A stretch of 13,516 nt of DNA from Paludibacteraceae bacterium (GCA_017960065.1 JAGCZK010000067.1:1-13516); one strand, 5' to 3'. Counted from the first letter of the stretch, positions 1 to 6,298 are shown. Program-made: numbers and translations. Notes: generated by a model not told the origin, from the sequence alone.

Positions 1-1
1 A

Positions 2-214
2 CAATCGTCCCCGTCATTTGCGGTGGCGCTTCAAAAACACAACGCGCAATACTCACCGATAACGGTGCATCAATTCACCAAATCGCATGACCGGTTTTTG
101 ATTATCGACGACACTGTCTATCACATCGGTGCGTCCATCAAGGATTTGGGCAAGAAATGGTTCGCCTTCTGCAAAATGCAGATGCCAGCAACGGAAATTT
201 TTGGGCGGCTGTAA
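2..214 (+). CDS. C-terminal end of an ORF6N-type protein with PLD-like tail (partial at window edge)
   Basis: Only the last 70 or so codons are in the window; the frame stays open to the left edge, so the N-terminus lies outside or is lost. The end matches the C-terminus of the complete ORF6N protein at 386-1276: by hand about 37 of the last 58 residues are identical, including HNAQY, HDRF, TVYHIGAS and KDLGKKWFAF. The stretch H-D-R-x4-D-x6-G-A-S resembles the phospholipase D motif HxKx4Dx6G with Arg in place of Lys. It ends with TAA at 212-214 and a palindromic repeat begins at the next base. The GTG at 23 could be read as a start, but similarity to the neighbour continues upstream of it, so I treat the gene as cut by the window edge. 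Whether the full gene is intact cannot be told. Function is unknown; the family is often linked to phage antirepressor-like proteins. Confidence 0.7.
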   Translation, partial: QSSPSFAVALQKHNAQYSPITVHQFTKSHDRFLIIDDTVYHIGASIKDLGKKWFAFCKMQMPATEIFGRL

Positions 215-306
215 CCCTCACCCCTAACCCCTCTCTCTATCCAGGGCGAGGGGATTTTGTTTTTGCGGTGCTCCCCTCTCCACCGTGGAGAGGGGCCGGG
301 GTGAGG
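215..306. repeat. Composite palindromic repeat after the first ORF6N end (copy R1)
   Basis: Nested inverted repeats fill this stretch. The outer arms are CCTCACCCC (216-224) and GGGGTGAGG (298-306). An imperfect hairpin has arms CCCCTC (228-233) and GAGGGG (248-253). A near-perfect palindrome has arms CCCCTCTCCAC (273-283) and GTGGAGAGGGG (285-295) around one base. The last module recurs at 1281-1303 in the same orientation, with the same GGGGTGAGGTC tail. It starts directly after the stop codon at 214. It may act as a terminator hairpin for the gene to the left, but there is no clear T-run, and recurrence points to a dispersed intergenic repeat family. Confidence 0.8.
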
Positions 307-331
307 TCGGACACAATCCCACCAAAATCAT

Positions 332-339
332 TACCTTTG
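332..339 (+). promoter_or_regulatory. Putative Bacteroidota -7 promoter box for the ORF6N gene
   Basis: TACCTTTG fits the Bacteroidota sigma-ABfr -7 consensus TAnnTTTG exactly and lies 46 bases before the ATG at 386. No convincing TTG-type -33 element is seen about 20 bases upstream, where the palindromic repeat ends. The position and match suggest transcription starts near 345. Inference from consensus only. Confidence 0.5.
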
Positions 340-385
340 CATTGCTTTAGGCGCTTGTTTTACATCTAAAATTCTTACGAAGAAA

Positions 386-1276
386 ATGGGAGAAAAAGAT
401 TTATCTAAGATTACATCAAACACCCAATCGGAAGTCTCTGCCGGTATCGAAAATTTAATACTTAATATTCGTGGTACTCAAGTGATGATAGACCGTGATT
501 TGGCCCGGTTGTATGGCGTTTCAACGAGTCGACTTAACGAACAGGTAAAAAGAAACATTGCAAGATTCCCTGAGTCTTTCAGATTTCAACTGACAGAATT
601 TGAACGTGATGAGGTTATCGCAAATTGCGACAACCTGCAATCATTGAAATATAACCCCTCGCTTCCTTACGTGTTTACAGAACAAGGCATTGCTCAATTG
701 TCTTCAGTTTTGCATAGCCCAATAGCAATAGAAATGAGCGTCAGGATTATGAACGCCTTTGTGATTATGCGTCGTTTTTTGATTACAAATGCTGCAGTAT
801 TTCAACGTCTGAAACTATTGGAAGAACATCAATCAGAAACAGACAAAAAACTAGACTCTATTTTTCGGAAATTTGAGGAACGTCTTCCTCCGAAACATGG
901 AATCTTCTTTGAAGGACAGATTTTTGACGCTTATAGTTTTGTATGCGATCTTGTTAGGGAAGCTAAATCAAAAATTGTACTATTTGACAATTATGTGGAT
1001 GATAGTGTTTTGGTCATGTTAGACAAGCGAAAATCAGGAGTTTCGGCCCAGATATACCCCCATAATATTTCACGCCAATTACATCTCGATCTTATTCGAC
1101 ATAATGCACAATATCCTCTAATCAAGATAGATGCGTTCGCAAATACACACGATCGTTTTCTTTGTATTGACGAAACCGTGTATCATATAGGAGCATCACT
1201 CAAAGATCTTGGGAAAAAATGGTTTGCTTTTAGCAAAATGGAGGTTAAAACCGATGAGTTATTGACTAAACTATAG
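386..1276 (+). CDS. ORF6N domain protein with C-terminal PLD-like domain
   Basis: A 296-residue protein. Residues about 21-132 form an ORF6N domain: the pattern VMIDRDLARLYGV, then NEQVKRNIARFP, FRFQLT, and YVFTEQGIAQLSSVL is characteristic. ORF6N domains occur in phage antirepressor-like proteins and are frequent in Bacteroidota chromosomes; DNA binding is presumed. Residues about 138-170 look like a charged helical linker. Residues about 172-296 resemble a PLD-like fold: a hydrophobic strand KIVLFDNYVDD (196-206), then H255-x-R257-x4-D262-x6-G269-A-S271, a single HKD-like motif with Lys replaced by Arg. Nuclease activity is therefore uncertain. The gene is visibly richer in A+T than the division cluster and than the related fragment at 2-214, which hints at later acquisition. 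It lies between two copies of one palindromic repeat and faces the permease gene tail to tail. The ATG at 386 follows an A-rich leader. Biological role unknown. Confidence 0.85.
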   Translation: MGEKDLSKITSNTQSEVSAGIENLILNIRGTQVMIDRDLARLYGVSTSRLNEQVKRNIARFPESFRFQLTEFERDEVIANCDNLQSLKYNPSLPYVFTEQGIAQLSSVLHSPIAIEMSVRIMNAFVIMRRFLITNAAVFQRLKLLEEHQSETDKKLDSIFRKFEERLPPKHGIFFEGQIFDAYSFVCDLVREAKSKIVLFDNYVDDSVLVMLDKRKSGVSAQIYPHNISRQLHLDLIRHNAQYPLIKIDAFANTHDRFLCIDETVYHIGASLKDLGKKWFAFSKMEVKTDELLTKL

Positions 1277-1280
1277 GCCT

Positions 1281-1303
1281 CCCCTCTCCACAGTGGAGAG
1301 GGG
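1281..1303. terminator. Palindromic repeat copy R2, likely two-way terminator between convergent genes
   Basis: Arms CCCCTCTCCAC (1281-1291) and GTGGAGAGGGG (1293-1303) are perfectly complementary around one base. The only difference from copy R1 at 273-295 is that central base. It begins four bases after the stop of the ORF6N gene and sits 43 bases from the stop of the convergent permease gene, so its RNA hairpin could end transcripts from both sides. There is no strong T-run on either strand, so the terminator role is inferred from position and stem strength. Confidence 0.5.
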
Positions 1304-1304
1304 T

Positions 1305-1340
1305 CGGGGGTGAGGTCTGCCAGGACCCGGGGGTGAGGTC
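1305..1340. repeat. Two direct copies of the 13-base repeat tail
   Basis: CGGGGGTGAGGTC occurs at 1305-1317 and again at 1328-1340, separated by ten bases. A 12-base version with one G fewer is at 297-308 after the first palindrome. This links the two repeat loci as one family and shows that the tail has been duplicated here, within the short gap between convergent genes. Confidence 0.75.
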
Positions 1341-1346
1341 GGTAGA

Positions 1347-2435
1347 TTATTTCGGGGCGATGCGGTAGAGATACAGCCCGATGCAGAGGAAAATGGCGTT
1401 GGGCACCCATACCGCAAACGCCGGGTTGATGCCCGCCTGAATCGTGAACGACGGCGCCACAATCATCAAAATGATGTAAATCACGCTGAGCGCCACACCA
1501 ATCAGCAGGTTGATGCCCATGCCGCCCCGCACCTTCTTCGACGACAAAGTCACCCCAATCAGCGTCAGAATAATCGCCATAAAGGGCATGCCGAACCGTT
1601 TCTGGTATTCGAGTTTGTAGGCGTTGAGGCCGCCGCGGCCGCGCTGGGTTTCGTGGTCGATATAGCGTTTGAGCTCGCCGGTGGTGAGCTGCTCCTGATA
1701 ATTTTCGATGTCAATAAAGTCGGACGGCTCCATGGCCAGCGGCAGGACAATCGTGTCGCCGACACTGACTTCCTGGCGGATGCCGTCGAAGGTGCGCGTC
1801 TGGTAATTGCGTAGCAGCCAGGTGCCGTCTTCCTGGTAGTGGATGGTTTGGGCGGTGGTGCGGCTGACCAGGTGTTTCCCTTCAAAATTATCCATCGAGA
1901 AACGGGTTCCGCTGTTGGATTTGCGGCTATAGCGCTCGAGGTAGATGGTTGCCTCCGGGCTGATTTTAATCTGGATGTTGTGTTGGTTCGATTCGACCTT
2001 GGTGTGCTCGATGTACTGACTTTCGAAGGCGATGCGCTTGGCGTTGCCTTTCGGGATGATTTCGGAACCGATATAAAACGACAGCGCGAAAATCAGGCAT
2101 GCCGAAAACAGATAGGGCACCAGAATCCGCTTGTAGTTGATACCGCCGGCCAGCATGGCGATGATTTCGGTGTTGCCGGCCATCTTGGAGGTGACGAAAA
2201 TCGCCGAGATGAACGTGAATACCGAGCTGAACAGGTTGGCATAGTAGGGAACGAAGTGGACGTAATAGTCCAGGATAATCGTTTTGATGCCCAGACGCTC
2301 GTTGTAGAAGTCGTCCATCTTTTCGGTAATGTCGATGACAATGGCCACACCGATGATGAGGAGCATGGTCAGGAAGTACGCCCCCAAAAATTTTTTAATG
2401 ATATACCAGTCGATGTGTTTGATCATGCCTCGCAT
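1347..2435 (-). CDS. LptF/LptG family permease (YjgP/YjgQ type)
   Basis: A 362-residue inner-membrane protein. The start MIKHIDWYIIKKFLGAY is typical of the family. The order is three N-terminal helices (about 17-36, 58-83, 104-124), a soluble middle of about 150 residues that would be the periplasmic beta-jellyroll domain, then three helices (about 283-299, 309-327, 336-357). In the known system LptF and LptG form the membrane part of the LptB2FG ABC transporter that extracts lipopolysaccharide and hands it to LptC/LptA. The family call is solid; whether it is LptF or LptG cannot be decided here. MAGNTEIIAMLAGGI (85-99) is a conserved cytoplasmic-loop stretch. Either ATG, at 2435 or at 2426 (residue 4), could start it; a promoter-like box at 2448-2455 leaves a very short leader for the first, which slightly favours 2426. 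It is separated from the reductase gene upstream by hairpins, so it may be its own transcript. Confidence 0.88.
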   Translation of the reverse strand: MRGMIKHIDWYIIKKFLGAYFLTMLLIIGVAIVIDITEKMDDFYNERLGIKTIILDYYVHFVPYYANLFSSVFTFISAIFVTSKMAGNTEIIAMLAGGINYKRILVPYLFSACLIFALSFYIGSEIIPKGNAKRIAFESQYIEHTKVESNQHNIQIKISPEATIYLERYSRKSNSGTRFSMDNFEGKHLVSRTTAQTIHYQEDGTWLLRNYQTRTFDGIRQEVSVGDTIVLPLAMEPSDFIDIENYQEQLTTGELKRYIDHETQRGRGGLNAYKLEYQKRFGMPFMAIILTLIGVTLSSKKVRGGMGINLLIGVALSVIYIILMIVAPSFTIQAGINPAFAVWVPNAIFLCIGLYLYRIAPK

Positions 2436-2447
2436 TCAATTCCACCA

Positions 2448-2455
2448 CAAAGATA
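2448..2455 (-). promoter_or_regulatory. Putative -7 promoter box for the permease gene
   Basis: Read on the minus strand the bases are TATCTTTG, an exact match to TAnnTTTG. It lies 12 bases before the ATG at 2435 and 21 before the ATG at 2426. The expected -33 TTG is not clear because a palindrome occupies that region. If used, the leader would be only about 5 to 15 bases. Confidence 0.4.
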
Positions 2456-2458
2456 ATA

Positions 2459-2488
2459 TGTAGGGGCGAATAATCATCCGCCCCCACA
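2459..2488. repeat. Imperfect palindrome between reductase and permease genes
   Basis: Arms TGTAGGGGCGAA (2459-2470) and TCCGCCCCCACA (2477-2488) surround a six-base loop. Ten of twelve positions are complementary at the DNA level. On the minus-strand transcript both mismatches become G-U pairs, so the RNA hairpin would be complete. It could end the long division-gene transcript or be a copy of a dispersed intergenic repeat. No clear U-run follows. Confidence 0.6.
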
Positions 2489-2507
2489 CATAAAATATTC
2501 ATTTGTC

Positions 2508-2525
2508 CCCGTCCGAAATGACGGG
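2508..2525 (-). terminator. Small hairpin just downstream of the reductase gene
   Basis: CCCGTC and GACGGG enclose a six-base loop, starting nine bases past the reductase stop codon on the minus strand. The six-pair stem is G/C-rich, but the following bases are not a U-run. With the palindrome at 2459-2488 it makes a plausible end for the gene train. Weak call. Confidence 0.35.
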
Positions 2526-2533
2526 CAGACCGG

Positions 2534-3529
2534 TTATCCGTAGATGATACGGTCGATTTCGCGGCGTTCTTCGTCGGAGAAATGCGTGTTTTTGATGGCC
2601 TCGAGGTTGCTCTTGAGCTGTTTGCAGGTGCTGACACCCACCAGCGAAGACGTCACCACATCGTCGCGCAGCGTCCAGGCCAGCGCCATTTGGGCGAGGG
2701 TTTGTCCGCGTCGTTTGGCCACGTCGTTGAGCGCTTTGATTTGAGCCACCAGTGCCGGCGTGATGCTCTCGGCGTGCAGCTCGCTGTGCGGGTCGGCGGC
2801 ACGCGAGTTCTTGGGAATTCCCTTCAGGTACTTGTCCGACAATACGCCTTGTGCCAGGCACGAGAAGCTGATATAACCCACACGGCTTTCGCGCAGGGCG
2901 TCGAACAGACCGTTTTCGGCATCGCGGTAAAGCATGTTGTAGCGGCCTTGGTAAATCAGACACGGCGTGTGGTTTTCGGCCAAAATCCACAAAGCCTTGC
3001 GGGCGGCCTCTTCGGGATAGTTCGAAATGCCCACATACAGCGCCTTGCCTTGGCGGACGATGTCGGTCAGCGCCTGCATGGTCTCTTCAATCGGCGTGTT
3101 GGGGTCGTAGCGGTGCGAATAGAAGATATCGACATAGTCGAGGCCCATGCGCTTGAGGCTTTGGTCGAGGCTCGAAATGAGGTATTTGCGCGAGCTCCAG
3201 TCGCCGTAGGGGCCGGCCCACATCATGTAGCCCGCCTTGGTCGAAATCAGCATCTCGTCGCGGTGGGCGGCAAAGTTTTTCTTGAACAGTTTGCCGAAAT
3301 TGCTCTCGGCCGTACCGGCAGGGTATCCGTAGTTGTTGGCCAGGTCGAAATGCGTCACGCCTTCGTCGAAGGCCATGCACAACATTTTTTCGGCTTCGGT
3401 TTGCGACGACACGTCGCCGAAGTTCTGCCACAGGCCCAGCGAAAGGCGCGGCAGTTGCAAACCGCTCTTGCCGCAGTAGCGATATTCCATGCGGCCGTCG
3501 TAGCGGTTGGGATTGGGTTGGTAAGTCAT
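2534..3529 (-). CDS. Aldo/keto reductase, YghZ-like (AKR14 type)
   Basis: A 331-residue NADPH-type aldo/keto reductase with a (beta/alpha)8 barrel. It resembles E. coli YghZ, known as an L-glyceraldehyde 3-phosphate reductase that also detoxifies methylglyoxal: shared stretches include YRYCGKSGL, HFDLANNYG, ISTKAGY, SRKYL, SLDQSLKRMGL and YVDIFYSHR. The catalytic tetrad is visible as Asp62, Tyr67, Lys98 and His139. The cofactor part near the C-terminus holds SSLVGVSTCKQLKSNLEA. Length fits the family. The ATG at 3529 gives MTYQPNPNRYDGRMEYRYCG, which lines up with the YghZ start. It follows yqeY by only 12 bases in the same direction, so it is probably read with the division genes, although its role (aldehyde clearing or sugar-phosphate reduction) has no evident link to them. 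Exact substrate is an inference. Confidence 0.9.
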   Translation of the reverse strand: MTYQPNPNRYDGRMEYRYCGKSGLQLPRLSLGLWQNFGDVSSQTEAEKMLCMAFDEGVTHFDLANNYGYPAGTAESNFGKLFKKNFAAHRDEMLISTKAGYMMWAGPYGDWSSRKYLISSLDQSLKRMGLDYVDIFYSHRYDPNTPIEETMQALTDIVRQGKALYVGISNYPEEAARKALWILAENHTPCLIYQGRYNMLYRDAENGLFDALRESRVGYISFSCLAQGVLSDKYLKGIPKNSRAADPHSELHAESITPALVAQIKALNDVAKRRGQTLAQMALAWTLRDDVVTSSLVGVSTCKQLKSNLEAIKNTHFSDEERREIDRIIYG

Positions 3530-3541
3530 AGTTCTTTTGAT

Positions 3542-3994
3542 TTATTGGTTTAACAAAGCTTTTACTTTTTCGGATAAGGCACGGCCTTCGACCTTGCCGG
3601 CCAGACGTTTGGAGGCAACACCCATCACCTTGCCCATCTCTTGCGGGCCTTTGGCGCCGGTTTCGGCGATGATGGCCTGTACGGCGGCCGTCAGTTCGGC
3701 GTCGGTCAGCGGTTTGGGCAGGTATTCTTCGATGACGGCGGCTTGCTGCAATTCGGACTCGGCCATGTCCTGACGGCCCATGCCTTGGTAGATTTCGGCG
3801 CTTTCTTTGCGTTGTTTCACCATTTTCTGCATGATTTTGAGTCCGGCGTCTTCGCTCACCGAGCCGTCGGCCCCTTTGGCCGTTTTGGCTTCGAGCAGCT
3901 CTTTTTTGATGCCGCGCAGGGTGTCGAGGCGTACCTTGTCTTTGGCAAGCATGGCCTTTTTGATGTCTTCGGTAATTTGATCAATTAATTCCAT
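3542..3994 (-). CDS. yqeY: GatB/YqeY domain protein
   Basis: A 150-residue soluble protein of the GatB/YqeY family. The N-terminal helical part (IDQITEDIKKAMLAKDKVRLDTLRGIKKELLEAKTA) and the C-terminal part with IEEYLPKPLTD and QEMGKVMG are typical. The C-terminal domain resembles the tail of GatB, the tRNA-dependent amidotransferase subunit that binds tRNA; the role of free-standing YqeY is not settled. An in-frame TTG at 4009 would add five residues, but the ATG at 3994 gives the usual family start MELIDQITEDIKK and is preferred. It lies 23 bases after ftsZ, the common arrangement in Bacteroidota, and 12 bases before the reductase gene, so it is likely cotranscribed with both. Confidence 0.93.
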   Translation of the reverse strand: MELIDQITEDIKKAMLAKDKVRLDTLRGIKKELLEAKTAKGADGSVSEDAGLKIMQKMVKQRKESAEIYQGMGRQDMAESELQQAAVIEEYLPKPLTDAELTAAVQAIIAETGAKGPQEMGKVMGVASKRLAGKVEGRALSEKVKALLNQ

Positions 3995-4017
3995 AGTCGT
4001 ATAGTTCAATGAATGGG

Positions 4018-5190
4018 TTAGCGTTTTGAAGGTGGCAAATCGATGTTGCCGGTGTCGAAACTAAAGTCGATTTGCTCGACGTCGTCGTTCATCTCGCTTT
4101 CGGTAAAGGTGGCGATTTTGCCGGGCTCCTGTGGTGTCGCCGGGGTTTTGGCCTGTCGGCGGGTTTTGGTCAGCCGGGCGTATTCTTCGCGGAATTCGGG
4201 GATTTCCTCGACCTCGAAACCGGTGATGATCAGCGTGACTTTGAGCGATTCCTCCAGCCCGTCCAGGGTGCTGTAGCCCCAAATCACGTCGCAGTCCTGA
4301 TCGATTTCGAGTGTTTGCAGAAACTCGTTGATGTAATCGACCTCGGGCATGCTCAGCGGGTGCTCTTTCGAAGTGTAGATGTTGAGCAGCACCCGGTTGG
4401 CGCCTTCGATCTTTTTGTTTTGCAGCAGCGGGGTGTTGAGTGCGTCGCGCAGCGCCTCCTCGAGCCGGTGTTCCATGCCCGACTTGCTGTATCCGATATT
4501 CATGATGGCCACGCCACTGTTGTTCATGATGGTGTTGACATCGGCAAAGTCGATGTTGATATTGCCCGGAACGGTCACGATCTCGGCGATGCTGCGGGCC
4601 GCATTCGACACGACGGCATCGACACTCGAAAAGGCGTTTTCGAGGCTCATGTCGGGGTTGGTGTCAAAGAGCAGCTCGTTGCTGATGATGACCAGCGAAT
4701 CGACACATTCTTTCAGCGCCTTGATGCCTTCGAGCGCGCGCCCGTAGCGTTTGCCGTATTCGAACAGGAAGGGCAGGGTGACGATGCCGATGGTCAGGAT
4801 GTGCAGCTCGTCGCGGGCGATTTTGGCGATGACGGGCGAGGCTCCGGTGCCGGTGCCGCCGCCCATGCCGGCCGTGATGAACACCATGCGGGTGCCGTCG
4901 TTGAGCAAATCATAGATTTCTTGGCGGCATTCTTCGGCGGCGAGACGTCCCTTCTCGGGGTCGGCTCCGCAACCGTTGCCGTGCGTGATTTCGCGGCCAA
5001 GCGGCAGTTGGAAGGGTACCGGCGAGCTTTTGAGGTCTTGCGTATCGGTATTGCATACCAAAAACGAGATGTTGTCGGGGCTTTCGTTGTACAACTTGCC
5101 GACGGCATGCCCGCCGCCCCCACCGACACCGATGACTTTGACAATCGAGTCGGATTGCGTGAAATTGAGAATATTCAGTCGTTCTTCCAT
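4018..5190 (-). CDS. ftsZ: Cell division GTPase FtsZ, with unusual C-terminal tail
   Basis: The tubulin-like GTPase that forms the Z-ring. Visible motifs: the first nucleotide loop KVIGVGGGGGHAVGKLY (His where most FtsZs have Asn), the tubulin signature GMGGGTGTGASPV, the region VTLPFLFEYGKRYGRALEGI (FEY instead of the usual FEG), and the T7 synergy loop NINIDFADVNTIM with its Asp residues intact, so GTP hydrolysis in polymers should be possible. The start at 5190 gives MEERLNILNF, which fits relatives and lies ten bases after the ftsA stop; an ATG at 5220 would add ten residues and overlap ftsA by 20 bases. The protein is 390 residues. After the globular core (end near VTLIITGFEVEE) only about 60 residues remain, ending in GNIDLPPSKR. 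The conserved tail peptide of the form D-I-P-x-F-L-R, which normally binds FtsA, is not recognisable, or is reduced to DLPPSKR. Confidence 0.97.
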   Translation of the reverse strand: MEERLNILNFTQSDSIVKVIGVGGGGGHAVGKLYNESPDNISFLVCNTDTQDLKSSPVPFQLPLGREITHGNGCGADPEKGRLAAEECRQEIYDLLNDGTRMVFITAGMGGGTGTGASPVIAKIARDELHILTIGIVTLPFLFEYGKRYGRALEGIKALKECVDSLVIISNELLFDTNPDMSLENAFSSVDAVVSNAARSIAEIVTVPGNINIDFADVNTIMNNSGVAIMNIGYSKSGMEHRLEEALRDALNTPLLQNKKIEGANRVLLNIYTSKEHPLSMPEVDYINEFLQTLEIDQDCDVIWGYSTLDGLEESLKVTLIITGFEVEEIPEFREEYARLTKTRRQAKTPATPQEPGKIATFTESEMNDDVEQIDFSFDTGNIDLPPSKR

Positions 5191-5200
5191 GGAAACAGGT

Positions 5201-6298
5201 TTAATCGGTATAAATGGCATCCATCAGGTTGTCCACTTTTTTGTCCAACTTGGTTTTTTCTTCCGGGATGCCCGGTGTCAGCGTCGGCTCCTTTTTCTTC
5301 TTTTCCTCCTTCTTTTTCTTCGGATCTCTCCTGAAAAAGCGGCCCAATCCTTCCTTGGGAGGCTCAAACATCGTCAGGCTCTGCAAAAGGCCGAGCAGGG
5401 AGTGGTATTCGGGCCGGTTGTATTTCTGGTCTTCGCCGGCGAGCAGGCTGCTGGCATCGGCCCGGCGGATACCGGCTTGCGGACAACTGTTTTGCAGCAG
5501 CAGCTCGAGGCCCTTCATTTGCGAGGCGCCTCCGCTCAAGACGATGTCCATCGGTATGCGGTCGAAAAATCCGTGGCCCTTCAGCGCCTTCAGATAGGGC
5601 TGGATGCAGTCGGTGGTCAGCCGGTCTTCGATGCGGTTGGCCAAATCGGTGTTCAGCAAGGCTTTGGTCTGACCGGTATTGGGCTGTACAAAGCGGATGT
5701 AGGCTTTTTTCACCTGGTTGCTGACGGCATTACCCTGACGCACTTTGAGCATTTCGGCCTCTTTGAGCGAAACCTCCACATCCGAGGCGATGTCGTTGGT
5801 GATGTCGTCCCCGCCAACCGGAAGCGACTTTTGAATCAGGCTTTTGTTGTGATAATAGCACTGGACATGGGTGTGACCTGCGCCAAAATCGAGATACAGG
5901 CATCCCTTCTGCCGCTCCTCCTGGCTGGTAAGCGCTTCCACCGTGTGTTTCAGGGGGCTGCCGACGTATACCAACTCGCGGTTCGAACCCCGGTGCAACC
6001 CGATGATTTCCTCAATCATGGCGGCATTGGCCTTGCGCAGGTTTTCGTCGTCGTCGTTGCACAGGCACAGGTAGGCTTGGCCAAAATCGTCGCAGCTGTT
6101 ACTCAGCAGCAGCCACAAATGGTTGAGGTCGAACTCTACCCTTTCGACATTTTCCAGCAGTCCGCGGTGCATGTAGCACCCCTCTTTTTCCTGCAGGTCG
6201 GCCAAGTGCAGCTGTCCGTCTTCGTCTCGTCGGGCAAAGGCGGCGCGCAGTTTGGTACTGCCGATTTCGAAAAGCACGATGTAGGGCTGAGCTTTCAT
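5201..6298 (-). CDS. ftsA: Divergent FtsA, actin-like division protein apparently lacking subdomain 1C
   Basis: The membrane tether of FtsZ. Actin-fold motifs are visible: phosphate-1 EIGSTK (11-16), phosphate-2 LYLDFGAGHTHV (134-145), VGGDDITNDIA (161-171), AEMLKVRQGNA (181-191) and the adenosine motif LSGGASQMKGL (254-264). Position between ftsQ and ftsZ confirms identity. The spacing from phosphate-1 to phosphate-2 is about 126 residues, against roughly 196 in E. coli FtsA as I recall it. The missing part falls after AYLCLC (75-80), where subdomain 1C (the part used for FtsA-FtsA contact and FtsN binding) normally sits; what follows aligns with the helix after 1C. The C-terminal end is also unusual: LGRFFRRDPKKKK (318-330) may be a basic membrane-targeting segment, followed by a Lys/Glu run and a final helix-like KKVDNLMDAIYTD. 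Its ATG overlaps the ftsQ stop by four bases (ATGA), suggesting coupled translation. Function as FtsA is inferred from context and fold. Confidence 0.9.
   Translation of the reverse strand: MKAQPYIVLFEIGSTKLRAAFARRDEDGQLHLADLQEKEGCYMHRGLLENVERVEFDLNHLWLLLSNSCDDFGQAYLCLCNDDDENLRKANAAMIEEIIGLHRGSNRELVYVGSPLKHTVEALTSQEERQKGCLYLDFGAGHTHVQCYYHNKSLIQKSLPVGGDDITNDIASDVEVSLKEAEMLKVRQGNAVSNQVKKAYIRFVQPNTGQTKALLNTDLANRIEDRLTTDCIQPYLKALKGHGFFDRIPMDIVLSGGASQMKGLELLLQNSCPQAGIRRADASSLLAGEDQKYNRPEYHSLLGLLQSLTMFEPPKEGLGRFFRRDPKKKKEEKKKKEPTLTPGIPEEKTKLDKKVDNLMDAIYTD

Noticed and set aside
215..1340. CRISPR-like array from the G/C-rich repeats
   Set aside because: Only two palindromes nearly 1 kb apart plus tail copies; no regular spacers and no cas genes.
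2..1340. Insertion sequence or transposon around the ORF6N genes
   Set aside because: No transposase, and the flanking repeats are direct palindromes rather than terminal inverted repeats with target-site duplication.
3995..4009. Five-residue longer yqeY from a TTG start
   Set aside because: The ATG at 3994 gives the standard family start and length, and TTG starts are less common.
4072..5334. Long open frame on the plus strand opposite ftsZ, and another at 4976-6319 opposite ftsA
   Set aside because: Their products have no recognisable domain and low-complexity composition; they mirror G/C-rich codon use of ftsZ and ftsA, which are certain genes on the other strand.
5201..6298. Reading the ftsA-position gene as a PilM or MreB protein
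   Set aside because: The ITNDIA and SGGASQMKGL motifs and the place between ftsQ and ftsZ fit FtsA better despite the missing subdomain.
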